Notes under the pieces: model-generated
Told to the model about the DNA's origin: nothing
The model's database searches: none
Seen by the model: the letters and a program-made list of their open reading frames with translations, nothing else
Source: Apricaphanius iberus
Taxonomy: Eukaryota > Chordata > Actinopteri > Cyprinodontiformes > Aphaniidae
Direction: 5' to 3'
DNA length: 64,000 nucleotides
NCBI GenBank assembly: GCA_028564705.1
Contig: JAPXFQ010001666.1
Location: forward strand, 736,579-800,578
Made by a program: the position numbers and the translations under genes
Shown here: piece by piece, positions 12,361-24,740 of the stretch
How the letters are laid out: each line of letters starts with the position of its first letter
How positions within the stretch are numbered: position 1 is the stretch's first letter

Positions 12361-12884
12361 AAATTGATTTTTTAAATTTAAAAAAATCGATTCAAAATCG
12401 TTAAGCAAAGAATCGAGATTCTTATGTGAATCGATTTTTTCCCCCACCCCTAATGGGGCGTTCGAACCAAACTTTGCCACCAGGGGTCAAACAGCTCAAA
12501 CAGACAAAAGTTGCTGCTTATAAAACTCAAACCCCACTGCTTGCACATTTGAACTCTGCGTCAGCTGCAGCACGTCATGTCAGTACATCACTAAGCGGGC
12601 AGGAATTTCTCTTCCACTGGGAAACTAGTAGTGTATATTTAATAACTGTAGTTGCCCTAACCAGTTTTGTTCTAGTGTTAGCTAACATAACAAGAAGGTT
12701 AAAAGAACATATTTAACTGCTTACCTGGCAATTAGATAACTTCCACCAAATAAAGTCTGATTTTTTCCTGAGTCTCCAACTCCTTCCACTTCCATCTAGC
12801 AGACTCCCCTCTGATCACCGCAGAGACCCCTACTCATTGAGTTGCTACAACGCACGGGCTCATCCCTCATCCTCCCCTCTCCCC

Positions 12885-13005
12885 TCGTAGCTTCAGCGGG
12901 TGGCTCGGCTAGTCCTCTTTATCCGCTCCCCACGTAGCTCCAGCCAGCGGCTCGGCTTGTCTTCTCCGCTCCCCACGTAGCTCCAACCCGCGGCTCAGCT
13001 TGTCC
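12885..13005 (+). repeat. Short GC-rich tandem repeat, about 3 imperfect units
   Basis: Repeated blocks built on CGTAGCTCCA, GCGGCTCGGCTTGTC and CGCTCCCCA, spaced roughly 45-55 bp apart. It lies within copy B of the hAT-like element and is absent from copy A. Confidence 0.7.
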
Positions 13006-13194
13006 TACGTCTTCTTATTGCCGGCATCCAGTTGCTGATTGGTTGCTGCCCCGCGTTTGCTGCCCCAAAGTTCAATTTTCCCAACTTCATGCAGCAGCAG
13101 CCTAGATGCCATGACGGATTGTCGTAGCAGCAGCCGCTGCACTGACGGGCGCGATGAGATGCATGGCAGCTTGCCGCAGCTACTTCCACTCTTA

Positions 13195-13530
13195 TAAGTC
13201 ACTCTATGTTCCTGCCTCTTCTGGAAGAAAGTGTTAACAACAGCCATTTCCATCCTTTTTGCAAAGCCTACAACCATCTGTCCTTCTTCAATCCTGTCCT
13301 GGACACCAATCTGCCCATCACTTCCTCATCACCTCTGTTCCGTTCACCAACATGTCCTTTAAATTCTGCACTGTTCACCACCCTCTCAACTCTTGTGAAA
13401 CCCTGCATCAAGTCATCTAGTTCACTCCAAAATTTCTGCTTGTTTTCTAACTCACATCCTACGAGTGGGGCATAACCCACTAACAACATTGATCATTATT
13501 CTCTCCATTTCAAACATTAAACATTGACAA
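13195..13530 (-). mobile_element. RTE-like LINE, endonuclease-domain part
   Basis: The minus strand reads NVVSGYAPLVGCELENKQKFWSELDD, split here as SGYAPLVGCE and KQKFWSELDDLMQ, followed by GHVGERNRGDEEVMGRL, VVGFAKRMEMAVVNTFFQKR and EHRVTYKSGS. These are conserved segments of the APE-type endonuclease of RTE elements. It is the 5' part of the LINE at 9705-11875. A short frameshift lies in the middle. The upstream boundary, near 13.53 kb, is approximate. Confidence 0.8.
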
Positions 13531-15185
13531 CAAAACTCGATAGCTTATTATGCTAAAGTATAAAATTGTTGATAGCTTTGAAGCTTAGATGCTTCTAGAG
13601 CAACTCACCCTCTAGTCTTAACGCTGGTTTAAACTTGTCCATCAGTAAGTTTGCAGCCATACATACACGTTTTGGTGTAGAGCTTTTCTTTTAATACTTC
13701 ATCATTGGGGTATCAGTATTGCAAAGCAAACTGGGCATAGTGGCATTGCGTGTCTCCACTACTCTATAGCTGGGCAGAAACACTTGCTATTCCAACTTCA
13801 ACTCACTCCTAAGCACGGCAGAGTCTAGGTTTTTGTCATATCACACAGGGATGTGAGATGGTTGAGCCATCACTATATTTAGTTTTTTAATGCTTGTATT
13901 TCTTACATTACCTCAAGTCTGCTTTTGATTGGCTAATAAGTCCCTTTTGCTGTTTCATCCACAGAATTGTAGGTTTCCTGACAACTGATTTCAGACTTCA
14001 TATTTCACAATCTCTAAATCCATTGAGATTCCACCTATCAAGATTGCAAAAATATCTTTTTGGTTTGCTTCATAGACTATACTGATTAAGTTTTGTGTAA
14101 AGTTAAAGACTTGTGCTCTCATCACCTTTAGTCTTTCTTTAAGCACATTTTTCCTAATATCAAACCAACAAGTAATCCAAACTGAAGAAATCCCCCACTT
14201 TCAAAAGTCTGCTCTAGACTACACGTTGGTCACAAAGTATCTTTTGGCAGATAGAACCGCTGTTGACCAGAAGAAACCCAACCATCTCTCCACCCAAGAG
14301 AGAAGGAGGTGAGGGAACCACTTGAGCAGGGACACACATTTTTTTCCAAAAGAGCTAAACATATCACGGCTGACTCAGTGCAGTCCCGTTGTGGGGGTTC
14401 TTATGCTGTAAGCTGATGGATCAATGCTGTTGCACCTTTTTATGTCTCTGTTTTAGGTTAAAGTACTTAACTACTTTCTTTAAACCTCTGAGATATACAG
14501 AAATGTATCAGAAATGTTCAGGCTTTTTTCACTTTAGAGAATGTTTAAATGATTATTCCTTTGCTTTAGTTTAGACTTTAGTTATTTGTAGATTTATTTT
14601 TTTCATGTTTCTTTTTTCTTCTGCACATCTGTTAATTAATGATGAACTGGACGCTTATTGATATATTGTTAGTCTTGATTTTAACTTCTGACTGATTTGG
14701 AAGTGCAAATGTTTGTGTTCATTTGGAATAAATATCCAGGAAGTTGTGTATTCATTTTAACAGAAACTCCTTAAGGGAAAGTTAGATCATTTTTCAGATG
14801 GATTTTAATTAATCATAAGACTGATTGTTCTCTGAACATCAGTCTTCTGAAATTTTGCTTAATTTCTGTGCTTTCTATAGTGATGGTGTTGAATCCAAAA
14901 TAAAATTAAGGTAGTTCAGGTTTATCCTGATTTAAACATCATTGCATATGAACCTATATTGTTTTTTTTTATTATTAAATTCAAAACATAATTAGGAAGC
15001 AAAATCATGTTGTTTTTTTACAGACTTAAAAATAGTGGCTTTCAGCTTAATGTTTTCAAATGTATTTAATGAACATAGAAAAAATAGATTTGGACCTGTT
15101 GATCACTTGTCAAAAACTGTTCAATTCACTGATGCATCAATACAAATAAATGTAAAACACCGGAATTATATTTTCTTTGACTGTT
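13531..15185. other. Intronic DNA without recognisable gene
   Basis: AT-rich unique sequence. Frames such as 13894-14085 and 14389-14574 (+) show no domain. Confidence 0.45.
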
Positions 15186-15194
15186 TCATTTTAA

Positions 15195-15600
15195 CTGTGC
15201 ATAAGTACTAGGGGTGAAATACACAGAAATCCTGGTCCAGTACAATTTTAGGACGCTTTAATCAAGAAAAATAAATACAGACTTGCATATGACTTTTTTT
15301 TTACATTGATCATCATTAAACCATTTCCCTAAATTTCTTCCCTTCAATTCCTAAAAGTAATTTTATTTAATTATGTTGTATAATTTAAAAATGGTGAGTT
15401 TAGAACTGACTGGAGATTTTATAGGATTTTTTTTTAAATAGTAGAAGATGACATGGCCAGAGTAGAACACAATAAAAACACTGCAAAACAGTCAGTGTTA
15501 ATGTTTAGAAATGTTTTAATAATACATTTTCAAATATTTTGGAGTTGTTTTTGACATTTGGAAAGCATAGTCTCCTAGCTGCACTGGGATGCAGGATGGG
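15195..15600 (+). repeat. Dispersed repeat (degraded hAT-like end?), relative of 40530-40920
   Basis: Starts AGGGGTGAAATACACAGAAA and contains GGACGCTTTAATCAAGAAAA, then CAGTCAGTGTTAATGTTTAG and a TTTGGAGTT...CTCCTAGCTGCA block. The same order of blocks occurs at 40530-40920. The GGGGTGTAA-like opening recalls a common class of fish hAT termini, but no TIR pair was established. Confidence 0.5.
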
Positions 15601-16080
15601 CAGCTGGTAGGAAAATCCCTTCTCATCAACGATGATTCCACCAACTTTTGTTTAAAATTCCTTAAGGAGATAAGGCTGATTGGATGCTACTGGTAGCCCT
15701 GTGGGCGTCAGCTGTTTGTTTGTTTGTTTCATATCAGAGCAGAGACTGTTACTTACCTTATTGTTAATGAAAGATGTGTTCGCTGACAAAGTTCTGGTTT
15801 GGTCCATCCTACTTTTCTGAATACAAATACATGTAGCCCATAACACCCTTAACAATTACTAATAATTGCTTTGAAAGCTGACTGGAAAGGGGACAGTACT
15901 ACAACAATATACAACTTTAAAAGAGTCATACTTGATGAACCAGAAATCAGATATCTCTGACCTTTTTGTTTAACTGATAATAAAATGATCACAGTAATTG
16001 TGGGCAATCAAAAAAACAATGCAAGTTTAATTTTCAAAACTAGTTGACAGCAATGCAAAACCATCTCTCTCTGTTTTGTT
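15601..16080. other. Intronic DNA, nothing recognised
   Basis: Unique-looking sequence with no gene, RNA or repeat signature that I can name. Confidence 0.4.
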
Positions 16081-16084
16081 TTTT

Positions 16085-16640
16085 TTAATCAATAGCTGCC
16101 AAGCGTTGATGCATAACAGCCCGGGAGTGATGAATGCGAATCACCTACTTGTATCCTAATCCGTGGAATTTATATTCATTCCTGCCTCCCACAATAACAA
16201 ACAACACAAAGAAGCCACATTTTCAGCAGCACACACACCAGTACGGGCATAAATAATACAAGAGCTGCACAGTGGCCTGATGGTCTCCAGTCTGATGGAG
16301 CATGCTAATCTTCTGTGGTGGAACTGCTTCAGCAGGAGCAACAAGGCAATTAGGCACAAATAATGTCCCATTTGTTCAATAATCCCTCAGTTTCCTCCAT
16401 CAGGCTGAAACAATAATTATCCCACTGAGCACTTTTCTTAAAACCCCCTCCAAAAAAACTTGAAAATCAGTTACAATAAGTGGCATGTTTTCTTTTTCTT
16501 TCTCCAACTTAAAGATTATAATGGGCTGCCTGGGGTGTAAACAATTACCAGAACTAGCCCATTACGCAGTGAAGATCACCTATCTGCTCATAATAGTTGA
16601 GACTTAATTAGCATGTAAGCATACATTTAGGTAAAAAACA
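16085..16640 (+). promoter_or_regulatory. Candidate conserved non-coding element cluster
   Basis: Balanced-composition unique sequence rich in homeodomain-type cores, including CAATTAGGCACAAATAATG (about 16347-16365), AACAATAATTATCCC (about 16407-16421) and CTTAATTAGCATGTAAGC (about 16603-16620), with no repeat features and no ORF support. Introns of this gene family often carry conserved enhancers. That is inference from composition and motif content only, since no comparison was possible. Confidence 0.25.
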
Positions 16641-17503
16641 AAAAAACAACTTAAAAAATGAGGTCCTCTGTAAGAACAATTAACAGAAGTGGCTGTCCTC
16701 AAGACTGGAAAGAAGCCGACCTTCAGCTGCTTTTGAAATAGTTAAGCCCATCAAATGGGAATTATTATATAAAAGAGTGGAATATTGCTCCACCCAGAGC
16801 CTGCCTCTGTGTCCCAATCAGCCATTTTCTGTTTATGTGTAGTAATGTATTCACTCCATCACAGCCCACTCACGACTCTGAACTGTCACATCGCAGTATG
16901 TCACTTATGATTTGTTCACCGTGTACCTGTGGGTCACTAGTTTGAATGTTGTTGTTGTTTCGCTCCCTCTCCCCCTCCTGTTGTGCAGTATGTGTAGTTA
17001 TTCCTTGATATATTGGAGTGAGTGACCCCCTCCCCCCTGAACAATGTGTCTTGCACATTCAAGCTATGCCAATAGAATATGTTCAGTGACTCAAACCTAA
17101 GAACAAAGTCTGCAGACGAGCTGCACGGTTCGGATCACTTGCTCGCTCTGGAAGAAAAAGGAGAGACTGCGGCAGCATACATGCCATGGTGTTTTATATG
17201 ACCGAGGAGCGCAACGCCCTGCGTTCAGTTGCCATGGTTTCATACCTTTAAAAACAAAATGCTTAATTAATGGAAAAGACAATTTGTCCCTGTGTGGAAA
17301 ATTGACCCAGAGATCTGTTTTTTTTATAAGTGCCAAGAATCAGATGGGAGTCACCAGGTTTTCCTACGGAGTCTGGAAAAGTTTGGATTTTTGATTTTAT
17401 GTCTTAGGGAGCATAGGGAGAACAAATGAGAGTATGGAAAAATATCTGGATTTCCAGATTCCCAATCCCGTTTTCTGAATGTTGTGCCTTTCCTCATTCC
17501 ATG

Positions 17504-17504
17504 C

Positions 17505-17602
<98 letters not shown>

Positions 17603-17604
17603 CC
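17504..17604 (+). repeat. (TTTC)n microsatellite
   Basis: About 25 perfect copies of TTTC. On the minus strand this gives the lysine/glutamate repeat seen in a chance ORF. Confidence 0.98.
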
Positions 17605-19310
17605 AGGTTACAATTCTGTGCACATTTGCGTAATCCTCCATAAATGACAGAAAATTAAGTTAAAGGAGGGAGAAGCTTGGAAAATTGGGTCTGGAAAATT
17701 CCAAAGTAAATGCAAAAATCTTGGTGCAACACCTTTTATAATTCCATTTAATTATATATAGCAACAGCATTTTTTTATTATTCTGTTGTGTTCCTTGGTG
17801 TTCATCATGCTGTTTGTACTCTGATATTCCCTAACAAACATCTAATTTACTAAATATGAGGTTTTTTTGGGTAGCAGATAAATGGAAACTGAATATGATC
17901 CATGCTTTCCAGATCTATTATATGCTATATAATCCAATTCTAATACAATAACTGTAACGTGACAAAAAGTGACACAAATTGTTCAAAGGGGTTGTGAACA
18001 TATTTATAAGGCAGTATATTCTGTGCTGGGGGTAATGCTTTAATTTTGGGTTATTTTGAGGAACTAAGCTGGAAGTTTTACCCTCCAGAGTGAGGGCCAT
18101 ATGCTCAAAATTTCCAGCAGCCATCTGCAACTGGACTGCAGCTAAGAAATGTGCCACTTCATGACTTATGATGAAAAATAAGGCCACTGATGGTGTTTTA
18201 ATATCCTGTTGACAGGGTTAGATGGCACACCAATCAGGTTTGAATGAACAGCAAAGCATCAGCAAGTGAGAACATATTCCCCATTCAAAGTACTCAAAAA
18301 TAACTCTGAGAAATTCACTGATCAACACAAGCATCCACATCTTGCAAAATGTCAACTCCTCAGCCTTAACAGCTGACCTGCTTCCCAGTTGGCCAGTTTA
18401 AACGGCTCAGTTTGTGCTGATCTCCCGGGCACCAGCGCTCATATTGATCAGCACATCTCGTCACCTCTCAGCTCACATTTGGAGAGCAGTGTGGTCCAAC
18501 AGAAGATGTGGTGGCAGTTAGGTTATTGAGATGTGTGGTGTTATTGGCCTGTGAAGAGGTTTAGCTGTCTGCTTCTGACAGCTCGAATCTGGATGTTAAG
18601 GGTTGTGGGAGTAAAAGTCGAAGGCATTCATGGTACATTGAACTGCATCGACTCAAAGCACAATGATGTTCCTTTTAAAGCTGACTCTTAAAAACGAGCA
18701 ACAAACCATCTAAATTTCATTTCATTAAAAGGTATTTTTGACATTTTTGGTGTTAGGAAGGCAGCAAATATTATTATTTTTATTTTTTTTTAAAGAAGAA
18801 ATAAACTTGGTAGGGTCTGGGCAGGCGTGATGGAAGAAAAGTTTCCCAGCGAAGGCTGTGGTCCCTTGTGGTTCACGCATGAGCAAAGGACTCAAAAGGT
18901 GGATAATTTAACAACCTGTGCATGTAGATTGTGCTTACTGTAAGGTTTGTAGGTCAGGTCAAAGAAATGTTTAATCTTTGACAAACTAAAAAGGCTTGAG
19001 AACAGTGGTTCTCTACAGAACAAAGATCGTTATAATATTCTTAATGCTTTTGTCTAAAGCAGAGTGCTACAGCTTTATCTCTTCATAGCGTTGTGGTTCA
19101 ACAAACACATTCAGCTTGTGACTCATTTCTTAAGGGGCTTTTCATCATTGTGGCAGTGTAGGACCAATATGGAAAACTACTGGAGACACACACTACAAGA
19201 ATTATGACAGCTAAATGTAGTAGGTAATAAGCTTTACTCCCTATGCAGTGCTTCTCTACGATGTAATATCAGCATCTTTTAGGGTATGTCTCCAGCAACT
19301 ATGCACATCT
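17605..19310. other. Intronic DNA without recognisable gene
   Basis: Unique sequence. A balanced-composition patch around 18.35-18.62 kb could be regulatory, but nothing can be assigned. Confidence 0.4.
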
Positions 19311-19440
19311 AGAGACCATTTTTTTACCCATTATTTGAAATCAATTAATGTCACTTTTATTAATCTTGCCACATATTCTCAATAGGCTATAAGTTTGGGT
19401 TTTGACTGGGTTTTGACTAAGGCTCTTGTAACTGGAGCAC
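19310..19440 (-). mobile_element. Tiny Tc1/mariner-like relic
   Basis: Plus-strand text ATCTTGCCACATATTCTCAA followed by GGTTTTGACTGGGTTTTGAC resembles the antisense of Tc1-like transposase DNA that is better preserved at 32.16-32.80 kb (CTTGCCACATATCAGTCAGA, then CTGGACTTTTACTGGGCC). Very short and degraded. Confidence 0.35.
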
Positions 19441-19454
19441 CCTTGTCTAGATTT

Positions 19455-19842
19455 AAGCTTGGTTTATGATTGACGCATGTACATTCCGCGTGGAAATGAG
19501 ATGTGCGGAACCGGCTGAGACGCCTTCTACCAGCGTTTATACTTTTTGCGGTTTGTCCCTGCTGAGAACCAACATTCTTGAAGATTGTAGGGGGCGGTGT
19601 AGGGCTCTACAGCATACATATAACACTACACCCCCGTAGAAGTAGTAATCACTGTTGTTTACAAGATTGCGACACCCGTGAGCTTAAACAAAGCAGAACT
19701 TTTTTGCTGTTTAGTTAGGAAAAAAGACGAAAAAGGAGACTGTCCACTCGTCCATTGATCACAGTGATCTCTATCAGCCGACGTAATCTGGCCGCATGGA
19801 GCCGTGCGGACCATGCGGATGCGTCAAGCATAAACCAAGCTT
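19455..19842. mobile_element. MITE, 388 bp, with long terminal inverted repeats
   Basis: The left end AAGCTTGGTTTATGATTGAC is matched in inverted form by the right end GTCAAGCATAAACCAAGCTT, with one mismatch over about 25 bp and GCAT following. No ORF. The outer AAGCTT is itself palindromic, so it may be part of the TIR or a target-site duplication around GGTTTATG...CATAAACC. The TIR style (GGTTTATGCTTGACGC) is one I associate with PIF/Harbinger-type fish MITEs, but the superfamily is inferred. Confidence 0.8.
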
Positions 19843-19849
19843 TTGGCTG

Positions 19850-22800
19850 TCCCTTATGTGGCATATGTACATTTTTTGGCTTCCTTTGACTGTGTTTTTA
19901 CTGTTAAACATGTATTTAGATCAAATATCTCTCTAATATTTGCTGTAATTATTATCCTTTCAAAACAGTAAATGAAACACTTACTCTTTCAACTTCTGTT
20001 ATAAGCCAGCTGTGCTGCAGTGCTAATTCTAACCGTTAAGTAAACAATAGCATGTGAAGATTATCTGTTAGCTGGGGTATGTTTACTTTTGTTATTTTTT
20101 GTAAAAGCATTAAATCTAATCTGTTGGACTTTTTGCCCAATTCAAGAATATTTGCTTTTGGTCATCTAAGGTTTTTGCTTTTTTAGGTTGCTATAACCTT
20201 CATCCACCATAATGGTAATAACAAATTCCTTAGAATTTTAAAATCATGTCAAAACCACGACAAACATTCAAAAACTACTCTTTAGTTTTAACCTGCTAGT
20301 TTTCTTACTAGTGTAGTATCTAGCTGTCCTGCTCTGTTAGATTAAAAACTAGTCAGCTGTTAAAAAGTTGTGCAGCTTGCTACTTGTGTAGGTTTTTAAG
20401 GGTTAAGTTGGTTTATCCTGCAGCCAATAACAATAACTAACCAACTTAATTTGCATGTTATTTCCACAAAATAAGAAGAAAAAACCTCAATGTCACAACT
20501 TGTGAACTTTTTTATTATATTTCTAATCCTCTTGTCTTGAAACTTTGTTGCAGCTAGCTGTGCTGCTTTGTTAATTCTTGCCAAAACTGGTCTATTTAGC
20601 TGTTAAAAAACAGCTGTTGGTTACTGTTGAGTTGTCTTAGTCTACATATATACACACACACATTAAATTGAGTTTTTATTTGCAAATTTGCATGTCTGAT
20701 GGCATCTTTAAGCTTCTGGCATCTTAAGTCATGATTTGGATTAATATACTTGAGCAAATTTACTTATGTTCTTGAATATTCATGAGGTTTTAAGTCACTG
20801 CATTATCACTCCAGCCATATGGCAGAGGGGAAACGAATGGCAAATGACCAGAGTGGGCAGGCTGAAGCATCTGTGAAAAGAATATACTCTTTTATAAAGT
20901 ATTACTTTCCCTACAATGGCTGTTTTCCACAGCGAGCAACCTTTACAGATAGAAAAATACAAAGCTGAAGGTACCCAGGTACCCATGCCTGCAAATGTCA
21001 TCCTTTTTGCAAATTGCTTTTACACCTGTTCAATCTACAATATGGGGCTTCTACAAATATGTAATAGTGTTACTACTGTGAGCCAACAATTGTCTTTTTC
21101 AAGTGAAATTTAATCTTAAGTCTGTCATTACATTTGACTTTAACAGCAGTGGTCAGCTTTCAGATGCATACCAAACCTGCTGTTGTAAAACTGTTAACTT
21201 TTAAAATGAGAATTTTTTTTTTTAGGCACCAACCTGGTATATGCTGTCAGGACTTGTTGACAAAAATGCCAGATGTGCCTCATGAAATTTTTACCTTCAT
21301 TCATTTAATTATGGGGCCTTTTTAAACCCTTTCTCTTTTCTGTTGAAAATCTGTGCCCTGCAGGACCAAAATTCATGCTGCTCTTATTGCTGACCATGAA
21401 TGTGTTTTGCACTTAAACTATGGCTTTTGAAAGTGCAAACATCCTTGTTAAAATAAAAGGTTTCTTTAGACTTGTAAAACTGAAACCATGGGGAAACATT
21501 TTGAAATTTTTCAACCATTTTGTAAGACAGACATTCTGTATAAATCGCTTAAAAACAAACATCTGCAGGGAGAAAATATAAAACATAAAATCTGTTTAAT
21601 TATTATTTTAATCGAATATTTTTGATTAAATTTTAGCATTAATATTTTTTCTTCAGACGTAGTATGATCTGCCTACTCTACATTGAAAAAGATTTCCAAA
21701 TCAATTAAAAATTTGTGAGAATCTCTGTTCTCTGAATCCTCTTCCGGTGACCCTAGATTTCTGTCAGACTTCCGTCTTGACTTTAGCTAGGCCCAAAAAA
21801 AATAACCTTTTCCTCAGGCAAAGTTATTTTATTGATTTGGATGTATGCTTGGATTAAATGTGACGCAAAAATGTACATCCTTTCTTTACCTGAAGGATTT
21901 TGGTCAGTTTCATTTCTGCCTAAACTGATTGGTATTTTGAAATGCTCATGTGACGGACTATTCGCCAAAAAACAAAAAAAGTTCCCTTTAAAGAAAAGTA
22001 ACCTTGAAGATGTCTATAGCTTTTAGGAGATTCCTACAAGAACAAGTGAACCTTGTACAAGATTCATTAAATTAATTTTAATTGTTGACCGTTGTTAACC
22101 TCAGAAGCCTGAATGCTGAAATTAAACCCCAAGGCATTTCTTCAATGCATTAAAGCCAGGGTCTGCACTAGGTTATTGAACTTTTTTAATGTTTTTGTTT
22201 TTCACACTGAAATTTGCAGGATATATGCTATGTCTTGATGAAGTGGTGAATTTATAATTTAGATTATTTTTCTGTGACAGACCCTGAATGTCTCTCCAAT
22301 TTGGTGCCTTAACATTAACAGTGGATGATATCAGTAGCTAGTTAGTCATGCTCAAACGTGGCCTCTCTTAAAGTGTGGATGGTTTACATGTTCTTCCTGC
22401 AGTTTCCTCTGGCTTCCTTTCAAACTCAATAAGATGTAATGTGTCCATAGGTGAGCCCCATCTCTGCCCATTTCTAAATGAGTAATAAGCTTCCATTACC
22501 CATGATCCTAGGTAGGGAGAGCACATACTGATAATAAATGATTTGAGAAGGTTCTTGATGTGCTGCTTTTGGCTGCCAAGGGTTGTTTCATGGATAGTTA
22601 TATGCCCGTTTTTTCATTTGTGTGTGCCTCTGGATCGTAAACAGAGTGGGTCATCAGCCTAGGAGATAGAGGTCTGTTAAAAAGAGATATTCCTTCTCTA
22701 CTCTTTATGATGTCCTTGTTTTGTCTTGTTTCTTTTTCTTTTTTTACTGCTGCAAGGTCCTTTATCCAAAAAGCTTTTTTTTAAATAGTCTTTGTAAAAA

Positions 22801-24540
22801 CTATTTTATATAGCATATGTTTTTCAATAGACTGTGTTATTAATTCAATTAAGGACACAAGGTGATATGGTTTTTGTACCAGAGTTGACCAAAGTTGACA
22901 CATATGTAGGCTTAAAGTAATCTTTTCATTTTATCAATATATTTCTTCCGATTCAAAGTACCTGACAAAAGTCTTGTTTTGCCAAGATTTTGTCATTGAG
23001 AAGGAATTTTCAACATTTAAAAAAATACACATTAGTTCTGAATCAATCGGATACTTTCAGATTCAGATCAGCTTGTGAATGTTATGCTAGTACAGGTCTT
23101 GCTGATAACAACACTTCCCAGTGTGGATGTGGTCGTTGACTAAAAAATACTAAAAATTTGTTCTTTTTATCAACAGTGAGGTGTTTAAATAAAATTAAAT
23201 AAACCACAGATATGTAAAAGGCTATTTGGGTAGAAATGTAATCGTTACATGTCCAGCCATGTCTCCGGTTCCTTCAGGCAGTGAGAAAATAGGAGAGAGA
23301 AAGATTTTTTGCAGATAACAAGAAGGCAGAACACAATAGAGCAAAGTCAAATAAAGCTACAAGCAGCCTTTTACGGCCCTCACAGTTCAGTGCCACTCTG
23401 GCCTGTGTTATATTTCTTACCACTGCCTTATTGCTTCCACTAAGCCTGCTGATCAATTCTGCATGACAATGTGTGTAAAAGGCTGAAGATTGTGGCCTTG
23501 GATCAAAATGGAAGACTTCCTGTGGGATTTGGAACATAGCTCCAATACTTTCTTGTAGGTCTTAAGACACTACATATGTGTAATAAATATAATAATTTAC
23601 TAGTTGAAAGCAAAGGGTTGATTGTTATTATTTTCTAGAGGGCGCTGTGGAGGGATTATATCACATCTACTAAATAATATATTATTATTTTAAGGGCATG
23701 ATTAATATCGATCATGTTCAACTTGCTGCACATCAGGTGAAAAATGTGGAATCCAGACGCAGTAACAGTCATGGTGTGGAAAATAAAAGAAGAACCACCT
23801 ATCAGTTCTAATTGGCTAATGCTTAGTTGGTTTCTTAAAAAAAAACCCTAGTTTTAATAAATTTGCACACAAAGCATTTGAAAATTTTAGTATAGATGTA
23901 GTAATATATGATTTTTACATCAGTAAAACAAATGTTCCCTTTCTGTTTTTGATTAGAATTTTTATGTAATTACAGTGAGACTGGGGTATTTTTACTTAAG
24001 GTTATCTCAAAAATATTTCACACCAGCGCTTCCTAAAATTTTCCAGTAAAATCCTAATTTTACTGGAAAACATTTTTTGATGCCTCATCCACCTGTGGCA
24101 GTTTTCTTATTTTACATAAGGTGGCTGGAGTCAGGCTTAATATATATGTACTATATTCTGGCCCACGCTTGATGTGCTTCTGTTGGTGTGACTCACACTG
24201 GGCAGCGACTCACTTTGGGAACTTTTGTTGCCAGTTTGGAGCCATATTAACTTTAACTCCCCCAATTTTCCTTCTGTAGATTACAAATAGAACAGCAAAG
24301 AGCAGTGAAGGCCCAGCTATTCTGGCCTAAATGAGCAGTCGAGAAAATATTAAATGACGGATGTTAAGATTGATACAGAACAAGTTATTTTTGTTAAGTT
24401 GTGTTCAGTTTACTACCATTCTTATAGGACAGAAATCATACTCTCGCCATGTACCAGGTTAGTTACTCTTTAACAGAAATAGTGAATCAGCCACTGGATT
24501 TAGGCATCTAGATGTTGAAGGCAGTTTGCTGAATACTGGT
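19850..24540. other. Long stretch of intronic DNA without recognisable gene
   Basis: About 4.7 kb of AT-rich sequence. Small frames are scattered and lack domains. No microsatellite over 30 bp and no clear transposon termini were seen. Confidence 0.4.
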
Positions 24541-24740
24541 GTGCCGATTCACTTTTATGTTGATTCATTGCTATTTGAAATGTGACAAATCAATGGCGGT
24601 TCAAAATCAATTATCGCAACCTCTTCTATATTCGCCACATTTGCATGATGTGCACAAAATAATGGGGGGTGTTTGGCAGTGTGGAGGTCCTGTCACTGTG
24701 GCTCCGATAGATGACGTGCCCCGGCTGCTTGGCCACGGGG

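Larger units (their letters stand above)
11876..13194 (-). mobile_element. hAT-like element (copy B) inserted in the RTE-like LINE
   Basis: This block interrupts the LINE between the protein segments VTYKSGS (13195 side) and SSQVNYIL (11.87-kb side), which are adjacent in intact elements. Its minus strand matches copy A at 8338-9030. It contains runs of GATTCGATTC-type sequence near 11.9 and 12.4 kb, an AT microsatellite and T-run (12278-12360), and three imperfect copies of a roughly 45-55-bp GC-rich unit (12885-13005). No transposase ORF is intact. Exact termini and a target duplication could not be fixed by eye. Confidence 0.6.

Noticed and set aside
17351..17647. KERKKERK-type repeat protein
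   Set aside because: It is translation of the TTTC microsatellite.
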